NCBI RefSeq assembly: GCF_020623625.1
Contig: NC_060203.1
Location: forward strand, 1,364,001-1,428,000
Direction of reading: 5' to 3'
DNA: 64,000 nt
From: Saccharomycodes ludwigii
Taxonomy: Eukaryota; Ascomycota; Saccharomycetes; Saccharomycodales; Saccharomycodaceae
This document shows positions 41,928-49,784 of the stretch, piece after piece; position 1 is the stretch's first letter, and every line of letters starts with the position of its first letter. The notes beneath the pieces are model-generated. The model was not told where the DNA came from, did not search any database, and saw only the letters and a list, made by a program, of their open reading frames with translations. A program made the position numbers and the translations under genes.

Positions 41928-42663
41928 AAAAATTTAGGTATAAAGGAAAGGAAGAAAAGGGAATTAAAATGGATGGGTTGAACAATAACTATTTATCTTA
42001 AATATATGGTATTACCTTTATATTTTTTTTTAAGTTTTATTCTTTTTCTTTTCATATATATTTTTTTTTTTTTTTTTTTTATTTTATTTTACTTTCTTTG
42101 TCTTCTTATGTGTTGAAAAACCGTTTTTTTTTTTTTGTTTGTTTGTTGTTTTAATGCCATTTGTAAGGGGTAATATAATTAAAATAATATGCTATGATTA
42201 TAATGCATATTGTTTTTCTAATTAATATAATTATCATTATTATTATTATTATTATTTATTCATTTATTTATTTTGTGATGAAATCATCATTTTGCAACAG
42301 GAAAAAAAAAAAAATTTAAAAAAAGAACAATATGTACATTCTGTTGATGATTTCATCAATTAAATTTATATATGTGTTTGTGTAAATAAACAAAGAGCTC
42401 GTTGTGCATATGTTTCTGCGGTCGGGAAAGGTTTGGAAGTTGGCTCGGAAGGAAAGAAACGGATCAAAAAAGGATTTAATACAAACAATTTCTTGCTGGA
42501 AAAACAATACTCGGTGATTGTCAATGAATTTTAACAATTGTTTGAAATGCTTATATATTTTATAAACGTGGGCATCACATATAGATAGATATAAATAGAG
42601 ATATAGAAACTAAAATAAAATCAAGTAAAAAAAAAAAAAAAACGGATGTATTCTATTCCTTAA
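41928..42663. other. Intergenic between convergent genes
   Basis: It holds T-runs (42058-42079, 42125-42137), (TTA)n at 42236-42256, and two copies of TGATGA-NN-TCATCA at 42276-42289 and 42345-42358. No gene is supported. Confidence 0.6.
42276..42358. repeat. Paired palindromes TGATGA-AA/TT-TCATCA
   Basis: TGATGAAATCATCA at 42276-42289 and TGATGATTTCATCA at 42345-42358 are each a perfect 6+6 palindrome around two bases and are exact reverse complements of each other, 69 bases start to start. Confidence 0.85.
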
Positions 42664-44208
42664 TCAATAACGGTTGAATTCATTTAACCCACGTTCATAA
42701 CCTTGATCCCACTCCCACATATATTCACTGTCATTTTTCGTTCTTAAGTAGTTTTGTCTTCTAAAATTTTTCCAAAACTTAACCCTACCAATTCTGGAAT
42801 TATTGAACTTGGCGAAATCAGAAATATCAGCACATGCCTGCTTCAAGCCATCCTCAAATCTCCAATGTTCAAATTTGGAATCATTACCACCACAATTATT
42901 TTTCCAATAATTGACATGCTCAGCAACAATCTGACCAATTCTATTTTCATCAATATTAAATTCTTCACAACCCGTTTTTGCCCCTGGAATACATCCCTTT
43001 TCGATCATGGGAACAAAGCCCCATTCTCCACCGTCCCCAAGTTCAAATTTGAACGTCCAAAAAAACCACCCAAAATGAGCTCTTTCGTTAAATATTTCAA
43101 CTTGTTTATTTCCAAATTGTTTAACTAGTTCCTCCCTATCAGCACCGCTAACAGATGTTTTTCCCCAACTTGCCCCATCTAAAACACAACTAAATTCACC
43201 AACTACAAAATCAGCAGTGTCTGGTAAATTAAATGTCTGTGGTAATTCACCAATAATTTGTGTAACCGTTTTATTCTTATCACTATCGGAAAAACAACGA
43301 TAGCAATGCGAATCGATTACAATTTCAGTGGCTAATCCCATCTTATTTACCCAATCGCTCCATTGTTCCGGCCACCATCCGTCACTAATAATAACGGGCC
43401 ACGAACAATCCAAACCACGCACAGTCTTCAAACAATCCAAGTAGTAATCCATTTCTTTATTTTCAAGGTTGCTGTTTTTATCGGCAAAAGAAGCTTCATT
43501 GACTACTTGTAATCCAATAATGTTTTCAAAATTTTGTAAATCATTAACTAAAAAGGGGATAATCTCCTTAATAATAAAGCTGCTATACGCTTCCTGTTCG
43601 AAAAATTTCGGTGGATTAACGATTTCCCCATTATGGCTCTGGCCATTAACACTACCTGGTAGGCCATGTAAATCTATTAGCACACCTATGTTATATTTTT
43701 CGCACTTTTCAATTAATTTTCTTAAATAATCGTATGGTTTAGCCATTTGATAAACTTTGATCACTTGTTTAAATAAGAGGCTGTCCGAAATACTGCTTTC
43801 TGCCAAAATATCTCCATTTTTGACATGCCAATATCCAATTGGTACTCTAATACTATTCACACCTGCTTGTTTACTCAGCCATTCCCATTGTCCATCATCA
43901 TCAATAAAAACCTTATAATGATCAGTTAGCTTAGTAGCAATGTCTTCAATATTAGAACATGATTTCATACAGTCCAATTCACAATCGCTCGGACAATTAG
44001 GTGGGTACAAAGAATGATAAATCCACTTTTCCAAAACAAACATAGATCCAAAATTAACACCCCTATTAAATCTAGTTTGGTATATTAATGATTTAGGAAT
44101 TGTATTAGAGGTATTATTGTCATCCAAATTAGGAATGAATATTAAGTCACTGTTGTCATTACCAGATGATTGATTATTAATGAGATTCTTCAACTTTTTT
44201 AAAAGCAT
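42664..44208 (-). CDS. YBR056W: GH5-family glycosidase, YBR056W-like
   Basis: This is a cytosolic-looking relative of the exo-beta-1,3-glucanases (Exg1 family); the substrate of the yeast protein is not established. It has 514 residues (YBR056W about 501). Family marks: FNRGVNFGSMFVLEKWI (Exg1-like GVNLGGWLVLE), IRVPIGYWHV, LIDLHGLPGSVNGQSHNG, the acid/base Glu238 in VVNEAS, DSHCYRCF, and the nucleophile Glu338 in VVGEFS. There is no signal peptide, and the N-terminus is polar after a short basic start. Conserved Cys in CPSDCELDC are as in YBR056W. The ATG at 44208 is the first good start. It belongs to the YBR054-057 neighbourhood found in the rest of the window. Confidence 0.87.
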   Translation of the reverse strand: MLLKKLKNLINNQSSGNDNSDLIFIPNLDDNNTSNTIPKSLIYQTRFNRGVNFGSMFVLEKWIYHSLYPPNCPSDCELDCMKSCSNIEDIATKLTDHYKVFIDDDGQWEWLSKQAGVNSIRVPIGYWHVKNGDILAESSISDSLLFKQVIKVYQMAKPYDYLRKLIEKCEKYNIGVLIDLHGLPGSVNGQSHNGEIVNPPKFFEQEAYSSFIIKEIIPFLVNDLQNFENIIGLQVVNEASFADKNSNLENKEMDYYLDCLKTVRGLDCSWPVIISDGWWPEQWSDWVNKMGLATEIVIDSHCYRCFSDSDKNKTVTQIIGELPQTFNLPDTADFVVGEFSCVLDGASWGKTSVSGADREELVKQFGNKQVEIFNERAHFGWFFWTFKFELGDGGEWGFVPMIEKGCIPGAKTGCEEFNIDENRIGQIVAEHVNYWKNNCGGNDSKFEHWRFEDGLKQACADISDFAKFNNSRIGRVKFWKNFRRQNYLRTKNDSEYMWEWDQGYERGLNEFNRY

Positions 44209-44884
44209 TACGATGGATTTTTAAATATTTTATCTTGTATTGTTTTTTGTTTTTTTCTCTCCTATCTTAGCTCTTGTTGCTGAGTAAAGACTTGTTGAAT
44301 ATAATTTATAAAGAGCTCCTTATTTTGTTTAGCTTTATTCATCAGTGTGGTGCCAAAGTGAATATTAAAGAAGCAAGCATTATCATCATGTATTATAGTA
44401 TACGTAAAACAGAAAAAAAAAAAGAGAAATTTTCTACTCTTTATACTCTATTGGCGTTTGTAGCTTCCTCCCGCCCCCTCCCTTTTTTTTTTCTCTCTCT
44501 CTATTTCTTTCTTTCTTTAAGGGAGAAAAAAAAGAAGAAAAAAAAAAAAAAAATTTTTTTTCCACAAAAGATCATCACTTTATACGTACTATATACTTAA
44601 ACTAGTATCGGTATAATAATAATCTATGTTTAAATAAACAAAGATGATAGTTCCGAAATTTTACGGACATCAGAAAACAAAATCTATATTTGTTGGCTTA
44701 AACTATCTTGCCCAACTACGTAATTCCCGTCACGTGTAGATCAAGATCATAGATTCATTTTGAAAGTCACAATTATAATTTAAGATAATGAATTATTATT
44801 AATAAAACATGTGTAATTTTTAAAATGCAATTATTTATGGGCACAATGATAATAATAATAGTAATAAACAAATATTTATTTGCA
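44209..44884. other. Intergenic, GH5-like promoter and MATE 3' side
   Basis: It holds a CT-rich stretch and A-run at 44477-44553 and a GTCACGTG site at 44729-44736. A 108-codon frame at 44274-44600 is A-run-derived and not counted. Confidence 0.6.
44729..44736 (+). promoter_or_regulatory. Cbf1/Pho4-type E-box (GTCACGTG)
   Basis: It is a full match to RTCACRTG, the Cbf1 site and centromere CDEI consensus, 521 bases upstream of the GH5-like ATG. I see no CDEII/CDEIII, so a promoter role is likelier. Confidence 0.45.
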
Positions 44885-46438
44885 TCATACAAGATCTCTG
44901 ATAACATTAGCGTGGCCAGAAGAGTGTAGTTTTTGCGACTTTTCAATAATTCCAACCCAATTACATTTAATGACAAAATATAACTCTGCTAATGCCAAAG
45001 ACATGATACCAACACCCAGCCCGATCCAAAATCCAAGAACTTTTAAATTTGTTTTAAACCCTAAAAATATACCTAATGGCAACCCGATGACGTAATAACA
45101 AAATATATTCAAATATCCTCCAATCTTCTGTCTTCCCTGAGCTCTTAAACAACCTGCACTTAGCACATTAAAAATATCATACAATTGGTTAATGCCAATT
45201 AATACTAAAAGTTTAGAACAATCTTCAATAACCTGTGGATCACTGGTGAAAAGCTTACTTAAATGGTTCCTACCTAAAATGAAAATACTAAAATTAATCA
45301 AGCATAATCCAGGGCCAATTTTAAGGAGTGTGACTTTTGAAGCAATTTTACAACTATCTAAATCCTCCCTGCCAATATGGAAAGCTATTCTATTGCTTGC
45401 AGCAACACTAAAAGAAAATGGAATTTGAAACAATAAGGCTTGTAATGAGGCAGCAATCGATTGAGCTGCCAAAATTGTAGTACCAAATTTAGATGCCAAT
45501 ACAGTCAAAATTTCAAACGCAAAAAACTCAGCCTCTAACATTATAATGCCAGGCACAGCTAATGAGATCAGCGTCGACCAATCTCCTTGTAAAATTGAAT
45601 TCCAATTAAGTTGTGATTTTAAAGTCCAACACTCGGTTTGAGAAATTTTAATAAAAATTAAAATTCCCATTAATGAATAAGTTAAAACGACTGCAATTGG
45701 AGCTCCGATGAACCCCATCTTTGTAACAAGTATAAAGTTTAATGCAATGTCAAATGGTACTGCGGCAAACAATATTTTTTGTCCAGCAACAAAATCATGC
45801 TGGCTTTGTAGGAATTTTTTACCACATTCAAAAATAATATAACCGGGAACACTTAAAATCATAATCCTTAGGTATAATGAGGCAAACTCAATAACTTTCA
45901 AGTCATCAATAATTAACTTAAGAAATGAACTACTAAACCACCATAACGTTATAATGGGTAAACCAGCCATGAGTGAAATCAAACAACACTTCAAAAAATA
46001 GATTAAAACTAATTTTTTTTTCCCTAGTCCATAAGCTTGTGGGCATAAAGTGTCTAAACATGTCGCTAGGCCAATAAATATGCAAACACTAACTTGAAAG
46101 GTCACATTGGCTATGGAAACAGCACCTAACTCAACAGTCCCAATTCTCCCAACAGTAATCATTGTTATTGTCGTAATAAAAAATTGTAACAAAAATGTAA
46201 TCGACAATGGTATTGAAGTCCTAATTATTTCTACTAATTCAGTAAAAGCCGTGTTTTTGCTATCGGTTATAGATCCACAATCATATTCATTAATAGTATC
46301 GTCATCGCTAGTTGTTCCACGACTAGCATTGCTGGTGTTATTATGAACAGCATTATTTGGGCTGGCAGTAATGGTATTTGCAGCAATTTGCTTGATGGAC
46401 CCATAATTATCCTGACGATAAGTATTTTCGTATAACAT
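44885..46438 (-). CDS. ERC1: MATE-family transporter, ERC1-like
   Basis: This is a multidrug and toxin extrusion (MATE) membrane transporter of the yeast Erc1/YDR338C type; in S. cerevisiae overexpressed Erc1 gives ethionine resistance and S-adenosylmethionine build-up. It has 517 residues and about twelve hydrophobic segments in two halves. MATE features are the repeated-half layout, IGLATCLDTLCPQAYGLGKKK in the first half (start TLCPQAYG is the family signature), and SFSVAASNRIAFHIGR with an ELYFVIKCNW end in the second. The N-terminal ~75 residues are hydrophilic. The transporter is not part of the YBR054-057/YDR033-035 neighbourhood as I know it, so it was inserted or moved here. Which of the two yeast paralogues is closer is not settled. 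Confidence 0.87.
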   Translation of the reverse strand: MLYENTYRQDNYGSIKQIAANTITASPNNAVHNNTSNASRGTTSDDDTINEYDCGSITDSKNTAFTELVEIIRTSIPLSITFLLQFFITTITMITVGRIGTVELGAVSIANVTFQVSVCIFIGLATCLDTLCPQAYGLGKKKLVLIYFLKCCLISLMAGLPIITLWWFSSSFLKLIIDDLKVIEFASLYLRIMILSVPGYIIFECGKKFLQSQHDFVAGQKILFAAVPFDIALNFILVTKMGFIGAPIAVVLTYSLMGILIFIKISQTECWTLKSQLNWNSILQGDWSTLISLAVPGIIMLEAEFFAFEILTVLASKFGTTILAAQSIAASLQALLFQIPFSFSVAASNRIAFHIGREDLDSCKIASKVTLLKIGPGLCLINFSIFILGRNHLSKLFTSDPQVIEDCSKLLVLIGINQLYDIFNVLSAGCLRAQGRQKIGGYLNIFCYYVIGLPLGIFLGFKTNLKVLGFWIGLGVGIMSLALAELYFVIKCNWVGIIEKSQKLHSSGHANVIRDLV

Positions 46439-46483
46439 TGCAGACTCCTAATTACTATTATTGTCAGTTTGTTTTTATTTATT

Positions 46484-46515
<32 letters not shown>

Positions 46516-46757
46516 AAGAAGGGGAAGTAATAGTAATTTTTTTTTTTTATTTTTTTTTTCAAAATAGATTTATTCTCTATATATACATATATATAAATTT
46601 TATTTTATTACTCGGAAAATTAAAAATGTTTTCAAACTGATAAGCATTTTTATTTATTTTTTTTTTTTTTTTTTTTTTTTCCCGCGCAAGATATAATTTA
46701 CATACAATGAAAAAGTCAAGTTTTATACTTGACTTGATTTTTTACGATGCCTTACAA
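46439..46757. other. Intergenic, MATE promoter and LYS14 3' side
   Basis: It holds (TTTA)n/(TTA)n at 46476-46513, a T26-type run at 46656-46680, and a hairpin at 46713-46735. No gene is seen. Confidence 0.6.
46713..46735 (-). terminator. Hairpin in the LYS14 3' UTR
   Basis: AAGTCAAGT and ACTTGACTT form a perfect 9-bp stem with a 5-base loop, starting 22 bases after the LYS14 stop codon on the minus strand. It is followed, in transcript direction, by an A-rich tract. Its role in 3'-end formation or stability is inferred. Confidence 0.45.
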
Positions 46758-49166
46758 TCACCATGTTAAAACATCTTGATCTTCCAAGTTATATTTGCTG
46801 GATTCATTTTTCCCGTACCAAACTTTTTCCAACCTATTCAAATTATGTTTTGTCAATCTCTGAAATTTTTTACCATTCAACTCATAATATTGTTTGATTA
46901 TATCTCTTGTTTTTTCGTCCACAGCATTTAGCCCGGCAACCAATATAGCAAAATTGGAATAACATGTTCTTGAATTTTGTGGTGGTGCATCACTATCCAA
47001 AAATTTAAAAAATCCGGTAATTTTTCTCACAACTTCTTGAATAATGATAGATTCTTTTGGAATGCCCAGTAGTTTCAACAGTACAATAAGTAGAAAGGAC
47101 AAGACTTGAGTTTGATGAGATATGTCGTACCAACTAATAGCTATTTCTTCTCCTGATTTCAACTTCACTAAGTCGATTGCATTGTCTTGGATCCCGCTAT
47201 TTTTTGGATGAGATGGATTATCGTCTGGAATTATTCCTGATTTATCTATAAACTCGTATTCCAACTGTTTATCTATTTCAACCAATATTTTTTGTATTTT
47301 AAAGTATGAAAATTTAGATACCAGTGAAGATGACCCATTTTTAGCTGGTGACCATAACAAATAATCCAAATCTTTGGTGAATATCCCATTTTCTGAAAAA
47401 TGGTTCTTTTCTGAATGCCTAATAATATTTAAAGCTTTAATTACTTCCTTAATAACCAAATCAAAATCTTCTTTATGTCCCCTGATTAAATTAAATTCGT
47501 TCAACGGAGTGATTACATTCAAAAACTTTAAGGAATCTAAATATTGGTAATTATAAGGATCGAAAATTACATCTAGATCAAGTTCGTCCACCAAGGCACC
47601 GCCTAAAACGGTACTTATACTGGCAAATGTTTCCATCACCTTAAACCAGCATTTGGCTAAATTCAAAACTTTGGACGAGCACTTGGTGTTTATCTTCTTG
47701 AATAGTTCTGTGACGCCTTGCAAATGCGATCTCCATTGACTATTCATTGTATAGATGCAATCCCATGCCAGCATAATTACTGTTAAGATAATTGGCTCTA
47801 ATTTATTGACAACATTGCTTTCATTTTTGAACTGCTCACTCAATAAATTCAAGCAATGTGTTAAATATGCACAATAAGACTTTTCGTCCTCAATATCCTG
47901 TGTTTTTTTGAATGTTATTGAGGCGCCGACTGCCAAAATGGCAGACAGTAAATATGATTCATTTTTGGCAAACGATAGAACTGTGTCTCGCAATGGGTTG
48001 GACTGGTCCTGGAAAAACGGTGCAATTGAATCCATGCAGTCATAATAAAATACTTTTAAATATTTATCGTGTGTAGCTCCTAGTTTAAATGATTCCAATT
48101 TAGTGTTAAAAGTTATAGGATTATCTACTAGAAACGAAATTGGTATTACGGGATGGGAGGGGTTTGCGCCCTTGGATATAGTATTCAAATTTGCATTAAT
48201 AAAGTTATTATTTGGGCTTGTGACTGAAGAAAGAGAGGAGGAATTCATAGTCACAGTGTCTCCACCCATCAGATCAAAAACTGGTACATCAAAATTTTCC
48301 AAACTCATCATAGGATCATCTATCGTGGAATCATTTAATTTCATGTTAACTATATCATTCAAATTTTGCAACAATAAATTTACATCATAGGAATCCAAAT
48401 CATGGGTAGTAATTACGTCCGGTAAGTTTTGTTGGTCTTTAATGACAGGTTGCTGCTCCAATGCATGTTTTTTTACCGTTTTGTCCTTTGTTTTTTTGGC
48501 ATCTTTGTTAATGTCAGCGGAGGATTGCTTCTGTTTTCTTTTTTTGTTTTTGGGATTAAGTATATAAATGCATTCTCTTTTCATTCTCGAGCATTGCCAG
48601 CAACTTGGCTTGCTTTCATCACATTTCATTCTCCTCTTTTTACATTGAGTGCATCCGTTTCTGGAGTACTTTCTTTTGGATTGAGGTTTTGATGAGCTGT
48701 TCGTTTCTACAGTTGCTGATTTCGATACAGGGTTAGTGGCTATAGACTGGCCAATACTTGATTTTTTAGCCATGCTTATTATGGGGGGCAATAATATACT
48801 AGCCGGTCTTTCAAACGACAATTTGCCATTGTTAAAAAAAGATGTATTTCTCATGCTTGTGTTGGTGGAAATTTCGGTAACTTCTGAATTTGGAGTTATT
48901 TTGTTTACGGGCTGATCTCTTGGCGATAGCATGTTGTCTAGTGGTGATAATAAACTTATAGGTGAGGAATTACTAAAAATTGGATCTGGGTTATGGTTAT
49001 TTTTATTAATATTGCTATTTGCCAGTAAGAATTTTTGACGTTGTGTTTGTAGCTCTTGATGATAATGTGATAGTTGACAATAATTATTTAATTCTGGAAT
49101 CCCATTCAACGAAGATGGAGTGGGTTTATTATTAGGGTTGTTGTTGTTATCATTACTATCAGACAT
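46758..49166 (-). CDS. LYS14: Zn2Cys6 transcription factor, LYS14 type
   Basis: Lys14 activates lysine-biosynthesis genes in response to the intermediate aminoadipate semialdehyde. The protein has 802 residues (yeast 790). The zinc cluster has Cys172, 175, 182, 189, 192 and 199 with spacing 2-6-6-2-6, in the context KRKYSRNGCTQCKKRRMKC and PSCWQC, typical of the Lys14-like subgroup where a basic KYSRNGC block leads in. The ~165-residue N-terminus is Asn/Ser-rich; the C-terminal 450 residues form the helical fungal regulatory domain (DSIAPFFQDQSNPLRDTVL, YLLSAILAVGAS). In S. cerevisiae LYS14 lies next to MRH1 and near ARO3, both of which are nearby here. Sequence alone would also allow another member of the subgroup. 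Confidence 0.82.
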   Translation of the reverse strand: MSDSNDNNNNPNNKPTPSSLNGIPELNNYCQLSHYHQELQTQRQKFLLANSNINKNNHNPDPIFSNSSPISLLSPLDNMLSPRDQPVNKITPNSEVTEISTNTSMRNTSFFNNGKLSFERPASILLPPIISMAKKSSIGQSIATNPVSKSATVETNSSSKPQSKRKYSRNGCTQCKKRRMKCDESKPSCWQCSRMKRECIYILNPKNKKRKQKQSSADINKDAKKTKDKTVKKHALEQQPVIKDQQNLPDVITTHDLDSYDVNLLLQNLNDIVNMKLNDSTIDDPMMSLENFDVPVFDLMGGDTVTMNSSSLSSVTSPNNNFINANLNTISKGANPSHPVIPISFLVDNPITFNTKLESFKLGATHDKYLKVFYYDCMDSIAPFFQDQSNPLRDTVLSFAKNESYLLSAILAVGASITFKKTQDIEDEKSYCAYLTHCLNLLSEQFKNESNVVNKLEPIILTVIMLAWDCIYTMNSQWRSHLQGVTELFKKINTKCSSKVLNLAKCWFKVMETFASISTVLGGALVDELDLDVIFDPYNYQYLDSLKFLNVITPLNEFNLIRGHKEDFDLVIKEVIKALNIIRHSEKNHFSENGIFTKDLDYLLWSPAKNGSSSLVSKFSYFKIQKILVEIDKQLEYEFIDKSGIIPDDNPSHPKNSGIQDNAIDLVKLKSGEEIAISWYDISHQTQVLSFLLIVLLKLLGIPKESIIIQEVVRKITGFFKFLDSDAPPQNSRTCYSNFAILVAGLNAVDEKTRDIIKQYYELNGKKFQRLTKHNLNRLEKVWYGKNESSKYNLEDQDVLTW

Positions 49167-49354
49167 ATCGTTTGTGAATTAGTTAATATATAATATATTT
49201 AAACTGATGGAAAATTAAAAGTACGTGTATATTATGTATAAAAGGAAATAGAAATGATTAATAATATGAGAATTTTTTTATTATTGTTTGTAATAGAAAA
49301 TATTTTTAACCAAATAATACGACAGCGATATTCTTATTACGTATTGTACATATA

Positions 49355-49385
<31 letters not shown>

Positions 49386-49784
49386 CCTTTTTTATCGTGA
49401 ATTATATTGTTCTTCTATGACTCTTTGGTGTAATCTTTGAGTCTCATACTATTCTAAGAGCTTTTACTATTATAATAATTATTATAATAATAATACTGAT
49501 AATCTTTTTATTATTATTAATTTTCTTTTTTTTTTTCCTTCTTTTTAGAAAAATTTTAATTGCTGAGGGAAAAAAAAAAAAAAACAAGGAAAAGTAATTC
49601 AAAAAATTCCGATGGAAAAGTTTTTAAAGTAACGTTAAAAAAGAAAAAAGAAAAAAGAAAAAAGAAAAAAAAAAAAGAAAAAAAAAAAAAAAACTCGAAA
49701 AGCTTAAAAGTATTTATCTGTCGTATTTAAATTATAACTGCTCATTATTATCAAAGTAAAGATAAATTATTGACTATAATTTTT
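49167..49784. other. Intergenic, LYS14 promoter and PRP6 3' side
   Basis: It holds a T-run at about 49368-49385, a TGACTCT heptamer at 49418-49424, (AAAAAAG)n repeats at 49636-49692 and AT-rich palindromic ATTATTATAATAATAAT near 49477-49495. No gene is seen. Confidence 0.6.
49418..49424 (+). promoter_or_regulatory. Gcn4-like site (TGACTCT) upstream of LYS14
   Basis: The same one-off variant of TGASTCA found upstream of ARG3 and ARO3 lies 252 bases upstream of the LYS14 ATG. Alone it is weak. Confidence 0.3.

Noticed and set aside
44274-44600. 108-codon frame upstream of the GH5-like gene
   Set aside because: It has no ATG at its start, a poly-Lys stretch from an A-run, and no similarity to a known family.
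44640-44740. Possible point centromere: GTCACGTG (CDEI-like) about 80 bases from a TCCG-containing, partly CDEIII-like stretch
   Set aside because: The flanking bases of the E-box are in the wrong orientation for a CDEI facing that CDEIII. The DNA between is far less AT-rich than CDEII, and the CDEIII core fails the CCGAAA part. It lies in an ordinary promoter.
46605-46690. TTTTCCGA with T-rich flank (minus strand) resembling CDEIII
   Set aside because: There is no CACGTG/RTCACRTG element at the proper distance on the CDEI side; the poly(T) run explains the resemblance.
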